In this document: positions 44,123-52,724 of the stretch, in pieces
How the letters are laid out: the number at the start of each line of letters is the position of its first letter
How positions within the stretch are numbered: position 1 is the stretch's first letter
Assembly: GCF_010548375.1 (NCBI RefSeq)
Contig: NZ_JAAGLY010000008.1
Coordinates: forward strand, 1-64,000
Reading direction: 5' to 3'
DNA length: 64,000 nucleotides
Source: Streptomyces sp. SID13726
GTDB lineage: Bacteria > Actinomycetota > Actinomycetes > Streptomycetales > Streptomycetaceae
Translations under genes and position numbers: made by a program
The notes under the pieces: model-generated
Seen by the model: the letters and a program-made list of their open reading frames with translations, nothing else
Told to the model about the DNA's origin: nothing
Database searches by the model: none

Positions 44123-45456
44123 CCGCAGGACAGCTCCACCTCAACGCCTTCCTCATGAACACCGGCCACCACGAAGCCTCCTGGCGGCTCCCCGAGAGCG
44201 ACCCGTTCGCCCATGTCTCGCTCGACCACTACGTCCACCTCGCCCGGATCGCCGAGCGCGGCACCTTCGACTCGCTCTTCCTCGCCGACGGGCCGCAGTT
44301 GTGGAGCAACCTCGGTCAGCGGCCGGCCGGGGCGCTGGAGCCGCTCACGCTGCTGACCGCGCTGGCGACGGCCACCACGCACATCGGGCTGATCGCGACC
44401 GCGTCGACGTCCTACAACTCGCCCTACAACCTGGCCCGCAAGTTCGCCTCGCTGGACATCATCAGCGGGGGCCGGGCGGGCTGGAACATCGTCACCACCG
44501 CCGGTGCGGAGGCGGCCCGGAACTTCGGTCTGGAGCACGAGCCCGCGCACGCCGAACGGTACGCCAGGGCCGGGGAGTTCCTGGACGTGGCGCTCAAGCT
44601 CTGGGACAGCTGGGAGGACGACGCGATCGTCGGCGACAAGGCGGCCGGCGTCTGGGGCGACGACACGAAGATCCACCCGCCCCGGCACCGGGGGCCGTAC
44701 TTCAGCGTCGAGGGCGCCCTCAACGTGCCCCGCACGCCCCAGGGTTACCCCCTGCTCGTGCAGGCGGGCTCCAGTGAGGACGGCAAGGAGTTCGCGTCCC
44801 GGTACGCCGAGGCGGTGTTCACCGCGCAGCAGACCATCGAGGACGCGCGGGCCTTCTACGCCGACCTCAAGTCCCGTACGGCGGCGGCCGGCCGGGACCC
44901 GGAGCACATCAAGGTGCTCCCCGGGATCGTCCCCGTCATCGGCGCCACCGAGGCCGAGGCGCTCGACAGGGAGCGGGAGCTGGAGGACCACATCGTGCAC
45001 CGGCACGGCGTGGCCAACCTGGAGCGGCTGCTGCAACTCCCCCCGAACACACTGGAGTTGGACAGACAGCTGCCCGCCGACCTGCCGCCCGAGTCCGCCG
45101 TCGAGGGCGCCAAGAGCCGGTACACGCTCGTCGTGGAGCTGGCCCGGCGCGAGCGGCTCACCGTGCGGCAGCTGATCGGGCGGCTCGGCGGCGGGCGCGG
45201 CCATCTCACCTTCGCCGGGACGCCCGAGCAGGTCGCCGACGCCATCGAGACCTGGTTCACCCAGGGCGCCGCCGACGGCTTCAACATCATGCCCCCGGTG
45301 CTGCCGTCCGGCCTCGACGCCTTCGTCGACCACGTCGTCCCGATCCTGCGCGCCCGCGGTCTGCTCCGCACCGAGTACGGGCCCCGGCAGACCCTGCGGG
45401 AGCGATACGGCCTCCCCCGCCCCGCCAACCAGCACGTCCAGCCCGTCCCCGCGTAA
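44119..45456 (+). CDS. FMN-dependent monooxygenase, NtaA/SnaA/DszA family
   Basis: 445 residues of the bacterial-luciferase superfamily, nitrilotriacetate-monooxygenase branch. Recognisable segments are HLNAFLMNTGHHEASWR, FDSLFLADGPQLW, TASTSYNSPYNLARKFASLD, GRAGWNIVTT and a C-terminal GTPEQVADAIETWF. These enzymes need FMNH2 from a separate reductase, not seen here. Inside a sulfonate operon it probably cleaves C-S bonds of an organosulfur substrate, releasing sulfite. Translationally coupled to the ATPase gene. Confidence 0.92.
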   Translation: MTAGQLHLNAFLMNTGHHEASWRLPESDPFAHVSLDHYVHLARIAERGTFDSLFLADGPQLWSNLGQRPAGALEPLTLLTALATATTHIGLIATASTSYNSPYNLARKFASLDIISGGRAGWNIVTTAGAEAARNFGLEHEPAHAERYARAGEFLDVALKLWDSWEDDAIVGDKAAGVWGDDTKIHPPRHRGPYFSVEGALNVPRTPQGYPLLVQAGSSEDGKEFASRYAEAVFTAQQTIEDARAFYADLKSRTAAAGRDPEHIKVLPGIVPVIGATEAEALDRERELEDHIVHRHGVANLERLLQLPPNTLELDRQLPADLPPESAVEGAKSRYTLVVELARRERLTVRQLIGRLGGGRGHLTFAGTPEQVADAIETWFTQGAADGFNIMPPVLPSGLDAFVDHVVPILRARGLLRTEYGPRQTLRERYGLPRPANQHVQPVPA

Positions 45457-45477
45457 CACCTGGAAAGGACCCCACCC

Positions 45478-46374
45478 ATGTCCGGTATCGAGATCCGCAA
45501 GGTCACCGCACGCATCGGCGCCCAGGTCTCCGGCGTCGACCTCGCCCGGCCGCTCGACCAGGAGACGGCCACCGCGCTGCGGGACGCCCTCAACGTCCAC
45601 AAGGCGCTGGTCTTCAGCGAGGTGAACCTCGACGACGAGGGCCAGCAGGCCTTCGCCCGGCACTTCGGTGACCTCACCACCGCCCACCCGACCGTGTCCG
45701 CCGTGGACGGCGCCCCGAACGTCCTGCCCGTCGACAGCGAGGGCGGCCGGGCCGCCAACCACTGGCACACCGACGTCACCTTCGTCCTCAACCCGCCCCA
45801 GGCCAGCACCCTGCGCAGCCTGACGATCCCGCCGTACGGCGGCGAGACCCTGATCGCCAACTCGGCGGCCGCGTACCGGGATCTGCCGGAGCCGCTGCGG
45901 CGCCTCGCCGACGGGCTGTGGGCCGAGCACACCAACGACTACGACTACGCCGTACCGGAGGAGGCGGTGGACGAGGAACAGGCCGCCCGGCGCGCCCAGT
46001 TCACCTCGATCAAGTTCCGCACGGCCCACCCGGTGGTCCGGGTGCACCCGCTGACCGGTGAACGCGGGCTGTTCATCGGCGGGTTCGCGCAGCGGATCGT
46101 CGGGCTGTCGGCGGGCGAGTCCCGCAAACTGCTCGACATCCTCCAGTCGTACGTGACCCGGCCGGAGAACCTGCTGCGGCACCGCTGGTCGGAGAACCAG
46201 CTCGTCCTCTTCGACAACCGCATCACCCAGCACTACGCCGTCGACAACTACGACGGTCTGCCGCGCCGGCTGCACCGGGTGACCGTCGCCGGGGACGTCC
46301 CGGTGGGCATCGAGGGCAAGGAGAGCTACTCGATCGAGGGCGACGCCTCGCACTACACGGCCGTAGCGGCGTAG
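45478..46374 (+). CDS. TauD/TfdA-family Fe(II)/2-oxoglutarate dioxygenase
   Basis: 298 residues. Iron ligands H97-x-D99 (in NHWHTDVTF) and the distal H252 (in TQHYAVDNY). 2-Oxoglutarate and substrate Arg residues are in RRLHRVTV (R264, R268). It hydroxylates the carbon next to the sulfonate or sulfate ester, releasing sulfite or sulfate. Start has GGAAAGGA upstream, 21 bases after the monooxygenase stop. Last gene of the operon; a terminator follows. Confidence 0.95.
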   Translation: MSGIEIRKVTARIGAQVSGVDLARPLDQETATALRDALNVHKALVFSEVNLDDEGQQAFARHFGDLTTAHPTVSAVDGAPNVLPVDSEGGRAANHWHTDVTFVLNPPQASTLRSLTIPPYGGETLIANSAAAYRDLPEPLRRLADGLWAEHTNDYDYAVPEEAVDEEQAARRAQFTSIKFRTAHPVVRVHPLTGERGLFIGGFAQRIVGLSAGESRKLLDILQSYVTRPENLLRHRWSENQLVLFDNRITQHYAVDNYDGLPRRLHRVTVAGDVPVGIEGKESYSIEGDASHYTAVAA

Positions 46375-46404
46375 TCACCGCGGGTGCGCGACGCGTCCGC
46401 ATAG

Positions 46405-46440
46405 TGGGCGGTCTCCTCTGTGACCTGGGGAGACCGCCCA
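46405..46440 (+). terminator. Terminator of the sulfonate operon
   Basis: A perfect 12-bp stem (TGGGCGGTCTCC and complement) with a 12-base loop, 31 bases after the TauD-like stop and followed soon by GTTTTT. It rules out the longer alternative start of the next permease. Confidence 0.85.
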
Positions 46441-46485
46441 GACTGTGGGCGTTTTTGCCCTCTCACGCCCTGGACGAACACGCCC

Positions 46486-47868
46486 ATGCCCCACACCCCC
46501 GCCAAGGCTCCCCAGGAGTCCGGCGCCGCCCTGTCCCACGGCCTCAAGCAGCGCCATCTGTCGATGATCGCCCTCGGCGGGGTGATCGGCGCCGGCCTGT
46601 TCGTCGGCTCCGGCGCGGGGATCGCCGCCGCCGGCCCCTCGATCGTCCTCGCCTACGCGCTCTCCGGTCTCCTCGTGATGCTGGTGATGCGGATGCTCGG
46701 CGAGATGTCGGCGGCGTACCCGTCGTCGGGCTCCTTCTCCTCGCACGCCGAGCGGGCGATCGGCCCCTGGGCCGGGTTCACCGCGGGCTGGTCCTTCTGG
46801 GTGCTGCTCTGCACGGCCGTGGGCCTGGAGGGCATCGGCGCCGCGAAGATCGTGACCGGCTGGCTCCCGGGGACCCCCGAGTGGGCCTGGGTGGCCCTGT
46901 TCATGCTGGTCTTCTGCGGCACCAACCTGGCCGCGGTGAAGAACTTCGGCGAGTTCGAGTTCTGGTTCGCGGCCCTGAAGGTCGGCGCGATCGCACTGTT
47001 CCTGGTCCTGGGCGTGCTGGCCGTCGCCGGTGTCCTGCCCGGCACGGACTCGCCGGGCACCGCGCACCTCACCGACCTCTTCCCGGGCGGCGGCGAGGGC
47101 CTGGTCGTCGGCCTGCTCGCCTCGGTCTTCGCGTACGGCGGCCTGGAGACGGTCACCATCGCGGCGGCGGAGTCCGAGGACCCGGTGCGCGGGGTGGCGA
47201 GCGCGGTCCGCACGGCGATGTGGCGCATCGCGCTGTTCTACGTCGGCTCGATGGCGGTCATCGTCACCCTGGTCCCCTGGGACTCCGCGGAGATCGCCGA
47301 GAAGGGTCCGTACGTCGCCGCCCTGGACGCGCTCGGCATCCCGGGCGCGGGTCAGCTGATGAACGTGATCGTCCTGATCGCCCTGCTCTCCGCGATGAAC
47401 GCCAACGTCTACGGTGCCTCGCGCATCACGTACTCGCTGGTGGAGCGGGGTCTCGGCCCGAAGGCGCTGGGCCGGGTCTCCTCCGGTGTCCCGCGCGTCG
47501 CCGTCCTCGCCTCCAGCGTCTTCGGCTTCCTCTGCGTGGTCCTCAGCTACTGGCGCCCCGACGACGTCTTCTCCTGGCTCCTCAACATGATCGGCGCGGT
47601 CATCCTCGTCGTCTGGATCATCGTCGCCGTCTCCCAGCTCCGGCTGCGCCGCGCCCTGGAACGCGAGGCCCCGGACCGCCTGACCGTCCGCATGTGGGCC
47701 TTCCCCCACCTGACCTGGGTCGCACTCGCGGGCATGGCCACGATCTTCGTCCTGATGGCCCGGGAGCCGGACACCCGGGTGCAGCTGTACGCGACGGGGG
47801 CGATGACGCTGGTGCTCGCGAGTGTGGGGTACGCACGACAGAAGCGGCTTCTTGTTGCTAGCGTGTAG
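46486..47868 (+). CDS. Amino-acid permease (APC superfamily), second paralogue
   Basis: 460 residues with about 12 helices; GGVIGAGLFVGSG and GEMSAAYPSSGSF are shared with the permease at 30488. A likely amino-acid/proton symporter. The ATG at 46486 is chosen because the upstream frame runs through the terminator, although the ribosome site is weak. The stop codon lies directly against the Nur box of sodF, so the sodF promoter is embedded in the end of this gene. Confidence 0.9.
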   Translation: MPHTPAKAPQESGAALSHGLKQRHLSMIALGGVIGAGLFVGSGAGIAAAGPSIVLAYALSGLLVMLVMRMLGEMSAAYPSSGSFSSHAERAIGPWAGFTAGWSFWVLLCTAVGLEGIGAAKIVTGWLPGTPEWAWVALFMLVFCGTNLAAVKNFGEFEFWFAALKVGAIALFLVLGVLAVAGVLPGTDSPGTAHLTDLFPGGGEGLVVGLLASVFAYGGLETVTIAAAESEDPVRGVASAVRTAMWRIALFYVGSMAVIVTLVPWDSAEIAEKGPYVAALDALGIPGAGQLMNVIVLIALLSAMNANVYGASRITYSLVERGLGPKALGRVSSGVPRVAVLASSVFGFLCVVLSYWRPDDVFSWLLNMIGAVILVVWIIVAVSQLRLRRALEREAPDRLTVRMWAFPHLTWVALAGMATIFVLMAREPDTRVQLYATGAMTLVLASVGYARQKRLLVASV

Positions 47869-47885
47869 TTGCAAGCCTTTTGCAA
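47869..47885. promoter_or_regulatory. Nur (nickel-responsive Fur-family) operator of sodF
   Basis: TTGCAA-5 nt-TTGCAA matches exactly the published Nur box pattern tTGCaa-N5-ttGCAA. It lies 25 bases upstream of the sodF ATG. In S. coelicolor Nur represses the iron SOD gene when nickel is available and the Ni-SOD takes over. Confidence 0.9.
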
Positions 47886-47909
47886 TAAGAGGTCGGAGGG
47901 GACCTGCCC

Positions 47910-48551
47910 ATGCCCGTCTACACGTTGCCCGAGCTGCCGTACGACTACTCCGCGCTCGCGCCCGTGATCAGCCCCGAGATCATCGAGCTGCACCACGACA
48001 AGCACCACGCGGCCTATGTGAAGGGCGCCAACGACACGCTGGAGCAGCTGGCGGAGGCGCGGGACAAGGAGTCGTGGGGCTCGATCAACGGGCTGGAGAA
48101 GAACCTGGGCTTCCACCTGTCCGGGCACATCCTGCACTCGATCTACTGGCACAACATGACCGGCGACGGCGGCGGGGAACCGCTCGCCCAGGACGGCGTG
48201 GGTGAGCTCGCGGACGCGATCACCGAGTCCTTCGGGTCGTTCGCCGGGTTCAAGGCGCAGCTCACCAAGGCCGCCGCGACCACCCAGGGCTCCGGCTGGG
48301 GCGTACTCGCCTACGAGCCGCTGAGCGGGCTGCTGATCGTCGAGCAGGTCTACGACCACCAGGGCAACGTCGGCCAGGGCTCGACCCCGATCCTGGTCTT
48401 CGACGCCTGGGAGCACGCCTTCTACCTCCAGTACAAGAACCAGAAGGTCGACTTCATCGACGCCATGTGGGCCGTCGTCAACTGGCAGGACGTGGCCCGT
48501 CGGTACGAGGCCGCCAAGTCCCGTGCGGACGTGCTGCTGCTGGCTCCCTGA
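47910..48551 (+). CDS. sodF: Iron superoxide dismutase
   Basis: 213 residues from an ATG with GGAGGGGA upstream. Fe/Mn-SOD ligands are present: His in ELHHDKHHAAYV, His in LSGHILHSIYWHNM, and Asp and His in DAWEHAFYLQY. It dismutates superoxide in the cytosol. With the Nur box immediately upstream it is the nickel-repressed SOD; the alternative Ni-SOD (sodN) is not in the window. A bidirectional terminator follows. Confidence 0.97.
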   Translation: MPVYTLPELPYDYSALAPVISPEIIELHHDKHHAAYVKGANDTLEQLAEARDKESWGSINGLEKNLGFHLSGHILHSIYWHNMTGDGGGEPLAQDGVGELADAITESFGSFAGFKAQLTKAAATTQGSGWGVLAYEPLSGLLIVEQVYDHQGNVGQGSTPILVFDAWEHAFYLQYKNQKVDFIDAMWAVVNWQDVARRYEAAKSRADVLLLAP

Positions 48552-48620
48552 GCGGTCCGCGCCACCCCGGCGTCCTGCCTCGTGATCGTCTTCTCACCCT
48601 TCACGCGGCAGGCGGAATGA

Positions 48621-48659
48621 CGGAAGCCCCCGCGAGGACGTGACTCGCGGGGGCTTCCG
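48621..48659. terminator. Bidirectional terminator between sodF and methyltransferase gene
   Basis: A perfect 15-bp stem (CGGAAGCCCCCGCGA and complement) with a 9-base loop between convergent stops at 48551 and 48675. Confidence 0.9.
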
Positions 48660-48674
48660 GTGTGCCGTGCGGGC

Positions 48675-49451
48675 TCAGGCCTTGCGGCCGACACCGCCGT
48701 GCTGGCCGATCGGGGCCGGTGACGTGCCGGCGTCCGGGCGCCACAACGGGACGGAGACCACGCCCGGTTCCACCATCTCCAGGCCCTCGAAGAACGCCTC
48801 GATCCTGTCGACCGGACGCAGGAAGTACGGCACCGCGCCGGTTTCGTTGTAGGCGTCCTGGGCGTGCTCGTAGTCCGGGTCGGTGCCCCGGGAGCCGTCG
48901 TTGACACACAGGTAGCTGCCGGACGGGAGCCCCGCCACCAGGGCGCGGACCAGGTCACGGGCCAGGTCGTAGTCGGAGACATGGCCCAGGATGCCGCTCA
49001 GGATCAGCGCCGTGGGCCGGGTCAGGTCGAGGGTGCGGGAGGCCGCCTCCAGGATCTTGTCCGGCTCGTAGAGCGTCAGGTCCTCGTACGCCGTCTCGCC
49101 CTCCGGGGTCGAGGTGAGCAGGGCGCGGGCGTGGGCGAGGACCAACGGGTCGTTGTCGACGTAGACGATCCTCGATTCGGGGGCGATGCGCTGGGCGACC
49201 TCGTGGGTGTTGTCGACCGTGGGCAGCCCGGTGCCGACGTCCAGGAACTGGCGGACGCCCGCCTCCTCGACCAGGTACCGGATGCTGCGGCCGAGAAACG
49301 CCCGGCTGCTGCGGGCGATCGTGACGATGCCGGGGAAGACGGCGGTGTACGCGTCACCCGCTTCCTCGTCGACGGGGTAGTTGTCCTTGCCCCCGAGCCA
49401 GTAGTTCCAGATCCGGGCCGAATGCGGCACCGAGGTGTCGATCTCCGTCAT
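48675..49451 (-). CDS. SAM-dependent methyltransferase, DUF574/PF04672 type
   Basis: 258 residues of the actinobacterial S-adenosyl methyltransferase family. The N-terminal signature is SARIWNYWLGGKDNYPVD. The SAM-binding loop is FLDVGTGLPT, the acidic residue lies in VYVDNDPLVLAHA, and SGILGHV follows. Streptomyces carry dozens of these paralogues, often beside membrane or regulatory genes; targets are unknown. The stop lies near a shared terminator with sodF. Confidence 0.93.
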   Translation of the reverse strand: MTEIDTSVPHSARIWNYWLGGKDNYPVDEEAGDAYTAVFPGIVTIARSSRAFLGRSIRYLVEEAGVRQFLDVGTGLPTVDNTHEVAQRIAPESRIVYVDNDPLVLAHARALLTSTPEGETAYEDLTLYEPDKILEAASRTLDLTRPTALILSGILGHVSDYDLARDLVRALVAGLPSGSYLCVNDGSRGTDPDYEHAQDAYNETGAVPYFLRPVDRIEAFFEGLEMVEPGVVSVPLWRPDAGTSPAPIGQHGGVGRKA

Positions 49452-49463
49452 GGTCCTATCGTG

Positions 49464-50087
49464 CTACGACCGGTCCGGCTCGCACGGCACATTGAGGGAG
49501 AGAAGTGCGGCTGATCCGTCCTCGGCGAGGCGGAGTTCGCTGATCGCGGCGTTCCGCAACCGCGGGAACACTCTCCGGTACTCCTTCGCCGGGATCTGAA
49601 GCAGGGAGCACAGCACCAGACGCAGCAGGGTGTTGTGCGCGACGACCAGGACCCGCTCGCCGGGGTGCGCGGCGGCGATCCGGCGCAGCGCCCTGGTGCC
49701 GCGGGCGGCGGCCGCCGTCGGGTCCTCCGCGCCGGGGAAGGGGTACGTCACCGGGTCCGCCAGGAACGCCTCGGCCGCGTCGGGGACTTCGGCCGCGAAC
49801 TCCGCGAGGGTACGGCCCTCCACCACGCCGAAGTCGCACTCCCTGAGGTCGGGTTCGCGGTGCGGGGTGACGCCGAGGGCGTGCGCGGCCGGGTCGGCGT
49901 TGGCGACCGCGCGGGAGAGGGGGGACGTCCAAATCGCGTCGGGGCGGTGGGCGGCGGCCCATCTGCCGAGTGCCTGTGCCTGTTCTCGGCCCTCGTCGGT
50001 GAGGCCGATGTCGCTGATGCCCGCGTAGCGGTTCTCGGCGTGCCAGATGGTCTGGCCGTGGCGGGCCAGGAGGAGGGTGGTGCTCAT
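49464..50087 (-). CDS. Histidine phosphatase (phosphoglycerate mutase-like)
   Basis: 207 residues from the ATG at 50087. The phosphohistidine motif is ARHGQT at residues 8-13. The second catalytic site is VVAHNTLLRL, and the acid residue lies in ECDFGVVEG. Such enzymes dephosphorylate sugar phosphates or similar metabolites. Its ATG overlaps the stop of the FGGY kinase (ATGA), suggesting a kinase/phosphatase pair acting on the same carbohydrate. Confidence 0.92.
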   Translation of the reverse strand: MSTTLLLARHGQTIWHAENRYAGISDIGLTDEGREQAQALGRWAAAHRPDAIWTSPLSRAVANADPAAHALGVTPHREPDLRECDFGVVEGRTLAEFAAEVPDAAEAFLADPVTYPFPGAEDPTAAAARGTRALRRIAAAHPGERVLVVAHNTLLRLVLCSLLQIPAKEYRRVFPRLRNAAISELRLAEDGSAALLSLNVPCEPDRS

Positions 50088-51574
50088 GGCTTGGTCCCGT
50101 CGTCGAGTGCGGCGCCGTCGTGGCTGGTCGCGCAGTTCCCCGCGCCCCTGAGTGGGTTCAGGCGGCGGTACGCCTGCGTCGCGACCTGGGCTGGTAGCCA
50201 GCCTCGCTCGGTGAGTTCGTCGATGAGGCGGGCGTACGGGTCGGCGAAGAGGGTGGTGCGCTCCGGGTTCGGATGGAGCGTCGTGCGGATGCGGACCATG
50301 CGCTCGGCGAGGTCCGGCAAGGGGTCCCCGGTGACGCCGTGGGCCGCCAACGCGGCCATTCCCAGGGCCGGTTCGGGCTGTTCCGGGATTCGGGCGGGGC
50401 GGCCGAGGATGTCGGCGCGCAGTTGGTTCCAGTACGGGCTGCGGGCCGCGCCGCCGGTGAAGGTGAGGGGGCCGTCCAAGGGGGCGCCCAGGTAGTGCAG
50501 GTAGTCCAGGCACAGGCGTTCCGCGAATCCGACGCCTTGGATGAGCGCTGCCCAGTGGTCGGCCTCGTCGACGGGCGTGCCGAGGAGGAGAGCCGTGGCG
50601 TCCGGGGCGCGGAAGGGGAACCGTTCCCCTCGCGAGACCAGCGGGTAGGCGAGCGCGCCGGACGGCTCGAAGGCGGCCGCCCGCTCGTCCATGGCCGCGG
50701 GGTCGGCGCCCGCGGGCAGCGCCCCGGCACCCACGCTCGACGCCCCGCCGGGCAGCCAAGTCCCGCCCGGCGCACGGTGGTTGTAGACCACGCCGGTGGG
50801 GTCGCGGACCGGCTCGGGGGCGGCCCCCTTGAGCACGAGGGTGGTCCCCAGCACCGAGTTCCAGGAGCCGTGCCGCAGGGCGCCGGCCGCGATCTGGGCC
50901 GCGCAGCCGTCGGTCATGCCGGCGATCACGGGGGTCCCGGCGGGGATGCCGGTCGCCTCGGCGGCGGCCGGGCAGACCTCGCCGAGCCGGGTGCCGGGGA
51001 GGACCACCTCGGGGAGGTCCAGGGCGATGTCCGGCCAGGCGTCCCGCTGGAGGTCGTAGCCCGTCTTGAGGGCGTGGCTGGAGTCGGTGGGCACCGGCCG
51101 GCCGACCAGCCGGGCGGTGACGACGTCGGGCTGGTGGGTGACCCGGCCCCCGCCGTGGACGCCGACGAGCCACAGCGCCTTGGGCAGCGCCCACGTGTCC
51201 TGGACCGCGAGCCCCGCCTCCCGCAGCTCCGCCGCCGCACCGGCCGCGCGTCCGTCGTCGTACATGAGCGCGGGGCTCGTCGGCCGTCCCGCCGGGTCCG
51301 TCAGCAGGACCGTGCCGGAGGTCCCGCACACCGCGAGGCCGCCGACCCGTACGCCCGTCAGGGTGAAGAGCGCGGACCGGGACGCCGTACGGACCGCCTC
51401 CCACCACTCCCCCGGTTCCTGCTCGTGCCGCACCCCGTCACGCCGGCCGGCGAGCGGCGCGGAACCCCGGCCCCGCACGGTTCCGTCGGCCGTGACCGCC
51501 AGTACGCGCACACTCTGGGTGCCGAGGTCGATCCCCAGCCACACCGTCTCGTTCTCGTCAGTCATCTCTGTCAT
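50084..51574 (-). CDS. FGGY-family carbohydrate kinase 1, with repeat-derived C-terminal tail
   Basis: 496 residues. The N-terminal ATPase motif is GIDLGTQSVRVLAV (residues 14-27), and the second half has IAGMTDGCAAQIAAGAL and TGGAARSPYWNQLRADILGRP. A xylulokinase/ribulokinase-like enzyme phosphorylating a pentulose or related sugar; specificity is not readable. The last about 25 residues (containing GAGNCATSHDGAA) are the translation of the 48-bp dispersed repeat and are not part of the family fold. They extend the frame to overlap the phosphatase start. Divergent from the dehydrogenase across 88 bases. Confidence 0.92.
   Translation of the reverse strand: MTEMTDENETVWLGIDLGTQSVRVLAVTADGTVRGRGSAPLAGRRDGVRHEQEPGEWWEAVRTASRSALFTLTGVRVGGLAVCGTSGTVLLTDPAGRPTSPALMYDDGRAAGAAAELREAGLAVQDTWALPKALWLVGVHGGGRVTHQPDVVTARLVGRPVPTDSSHALKTGYDLQRDAWPDIALDLPEVVLPGTRLGEVCPAAAEATGIPAGTPVIAGMTDGCAAQIAAGALRHGSWNSVLGTTLVLKGAAPEPVRDPTGVVYNHRAPGGTWLPGGASSVGAGALPAGADPAAMDERAAAFEPSGALAYPLVSRGERFPFRAPDATALLLGTPVDEADHWAALIQGVGFAERLCLDYLHYLGAPLDGPLTFTGGAARSPYWNQLRADILGRPARIPEQPEPALGMAALAAHGVTGDPLPDLAERMVRIRTTLHPNPERTTLFADPYARLIDELTERGWLPAQVATQAYRRLNPLRGAGNCATSHDGAALDDGTKP
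50109..50156. repeat. 48-bp dispersed repeat, copy inside FGGY kinase 1 frame
   Basis: From GCGGCGCCGTCGTGG to CCCCTGAGTGGG. It matches the copy at 54152-54199 at 46 of 48 positions and shares its 29-base core with 14571-14599. It lies within the 3' coding end of the kinase. Confidence 0.88.
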
Positions 51575-51592
51575 CGGGGCCTCCCACCCGCA

Positions 51593-51612
51593 CGGGGTCT
51601 ATGCGTACCCCG
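51593..51612. promoter_or_regulatory. Inverted repeat between divergent sugar genes
   Basis: CGGGGT and ACCCCG with an 8-base spacer lie in the 88-base divergent promoter region of FGGY kinase 1 and the dehydrogenase. A candidate operator for joint control of both arms of the cluster. Confidence 0.45.
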
Positions 51613-51662
51613 GACCCGCGGCTCAACATCGTGTCAGTGAAGCGACGACTCGGAGGTCGACG

Positions 51663-52706
51663 ATGACCCAGAGGACCGAACCGGTACGTGTCGTGGCGGC
51701 CGGTGATCACTTCGTGCTGCCGGGGCTGATCGCCGGGGCCGTCGGGGCCGAGCTGGGCGGGATCGCCGTGGAGACACGGGAGTTGACGCTCGGCTGGCCC
51801 CTCGAACCCTTCGGGCCCGTGGCGGAGGTGACGGAGGCGAGCGACGCCGAGGACGAGCTGATCGAGGCGTTGGAGGGCGCCGAGGTGCTCGTCACCCAGA
51901 TGGGCCCCGTCACCGAGCGGGTGCTGGACGCGGCCGACCGGCTGAAGCTCGTCGTGGTCTGCCGGGGCGGGCCGGTGAACGTGAACCTCGACGCGGCCAA
52001 GGCCCACGACGTCCGGGTGTGCTTCGCGCCCGGCCGCAACGCCGCCGCCACCGCCGAGTTCACCGTCGGCATGCTGCTGGCCGCCGTGCGCCGCATCCCG
52101 CAGGCCCACGATCTCCTTGCCGCACAGGGCAGTTGGGAGAGCGGCGCCGCCTACTACACGTACGAGCACAGCGGCCTCGAACTGGAGGACCTGCCCGTCG
52201 GACTCGTCGGCTACGGCGCCGTCGGCAGCCGGGTCGCCCGGGTGCTGTGCGCGTTCGGGGCGCAGGTCATGGTGTACGACCCCTATGTGCGCGGCGAGAT
52301 CCACGGACTGCGCGTGAACTCCCTGGACCAGCTCCTGTCCCGCTCCCGGGTGATCACCCTGCACGCCCGCCTGACCGCCGAGACCCGCGGCCTGATCGGC
52401 GCCCGCGAGCTGGCCCTGCTGCCGGAGGGCTCGGTCGTGGTGAACGTGGCCCGCGGCCCGCTGGTCGACGAGTCCGCCCTGTGCGACGCCCTGGAGGCCG
52501 GCCGGCTGTCTGCCGCCGCCCTCGACACCTACGAGCACGAGCCGCTGCCCCCGGACTCCCGGCTGCGCGCCCTCGCCGACCGGGTCGTCCTCACCCCGCA
52601 CCTCGGCGGGGCGAGCCGCGCGGTCGCCGAGAAGGCGGCGCGGATCGCGGCGGAGGAGGTGGGCCGCTGGGCACGGGGAGAGCGACTGGCGCACTGCCTG
52701 ACCTGA
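51663..52706 (+). CDS. D-2-hydroxyacid dehydrogenase, NAD-dependent
   Basis: 347 residues from the ATG at 51663 (CGGAGG upstream). The Rossmann motif is VGLVGYGAVGSRVARVL. The catalytic triad of the D-isomer-specific family is complete: Arg in VVNVARGPL, Glu in DTYEHEPLP, His in LTPHLGGAS. It reduces a 2-keto acid or oxidises a hydroxy acid, possibly a sugar acid given its position between two FGGY kinases. Its stop lies 18 bases before the second kinase, so they form an operon. Confidence 0.93.
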   Translation: MTQRTEPVRVVAAGDHFVLPGLIAGAVGAELGGIAVETRELTLGWPLEPFGPVAEVTEASDAEDELIEALEGAEVLVTQMGPVTERVLDAADRLKLVVVCRGGPVNVNLDAAKAHDVRVCFAPGRNAAATAEFTVGMLLAAVRRIPQAHDLLAAQGSWESGAAYYTYEHSGLELEDLPVGLVGYGAVGSRVARVLCAFGAQVMVYDPYVRGEIHGLRVNSLDQLLSRSRVITLHARLTAETRGLIGARELALLPEGSVVVNVARGPLVDESALCDALEAGRLSAAALDTYEHEPLPPDSRLRALADRVVLTPHLGGASRAVAEKAARIAAEEVGRWARGERLAHCLT

Positions 52707-52724
52707 CCTAGAAGGGACCTCTTG

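Noticed and set aside
46420..46485. Upstream GTG start for the second permease
   Set aside because: It lies inside the sulfonate-operon terminator hairpin and adds residues unlike the paralogue.
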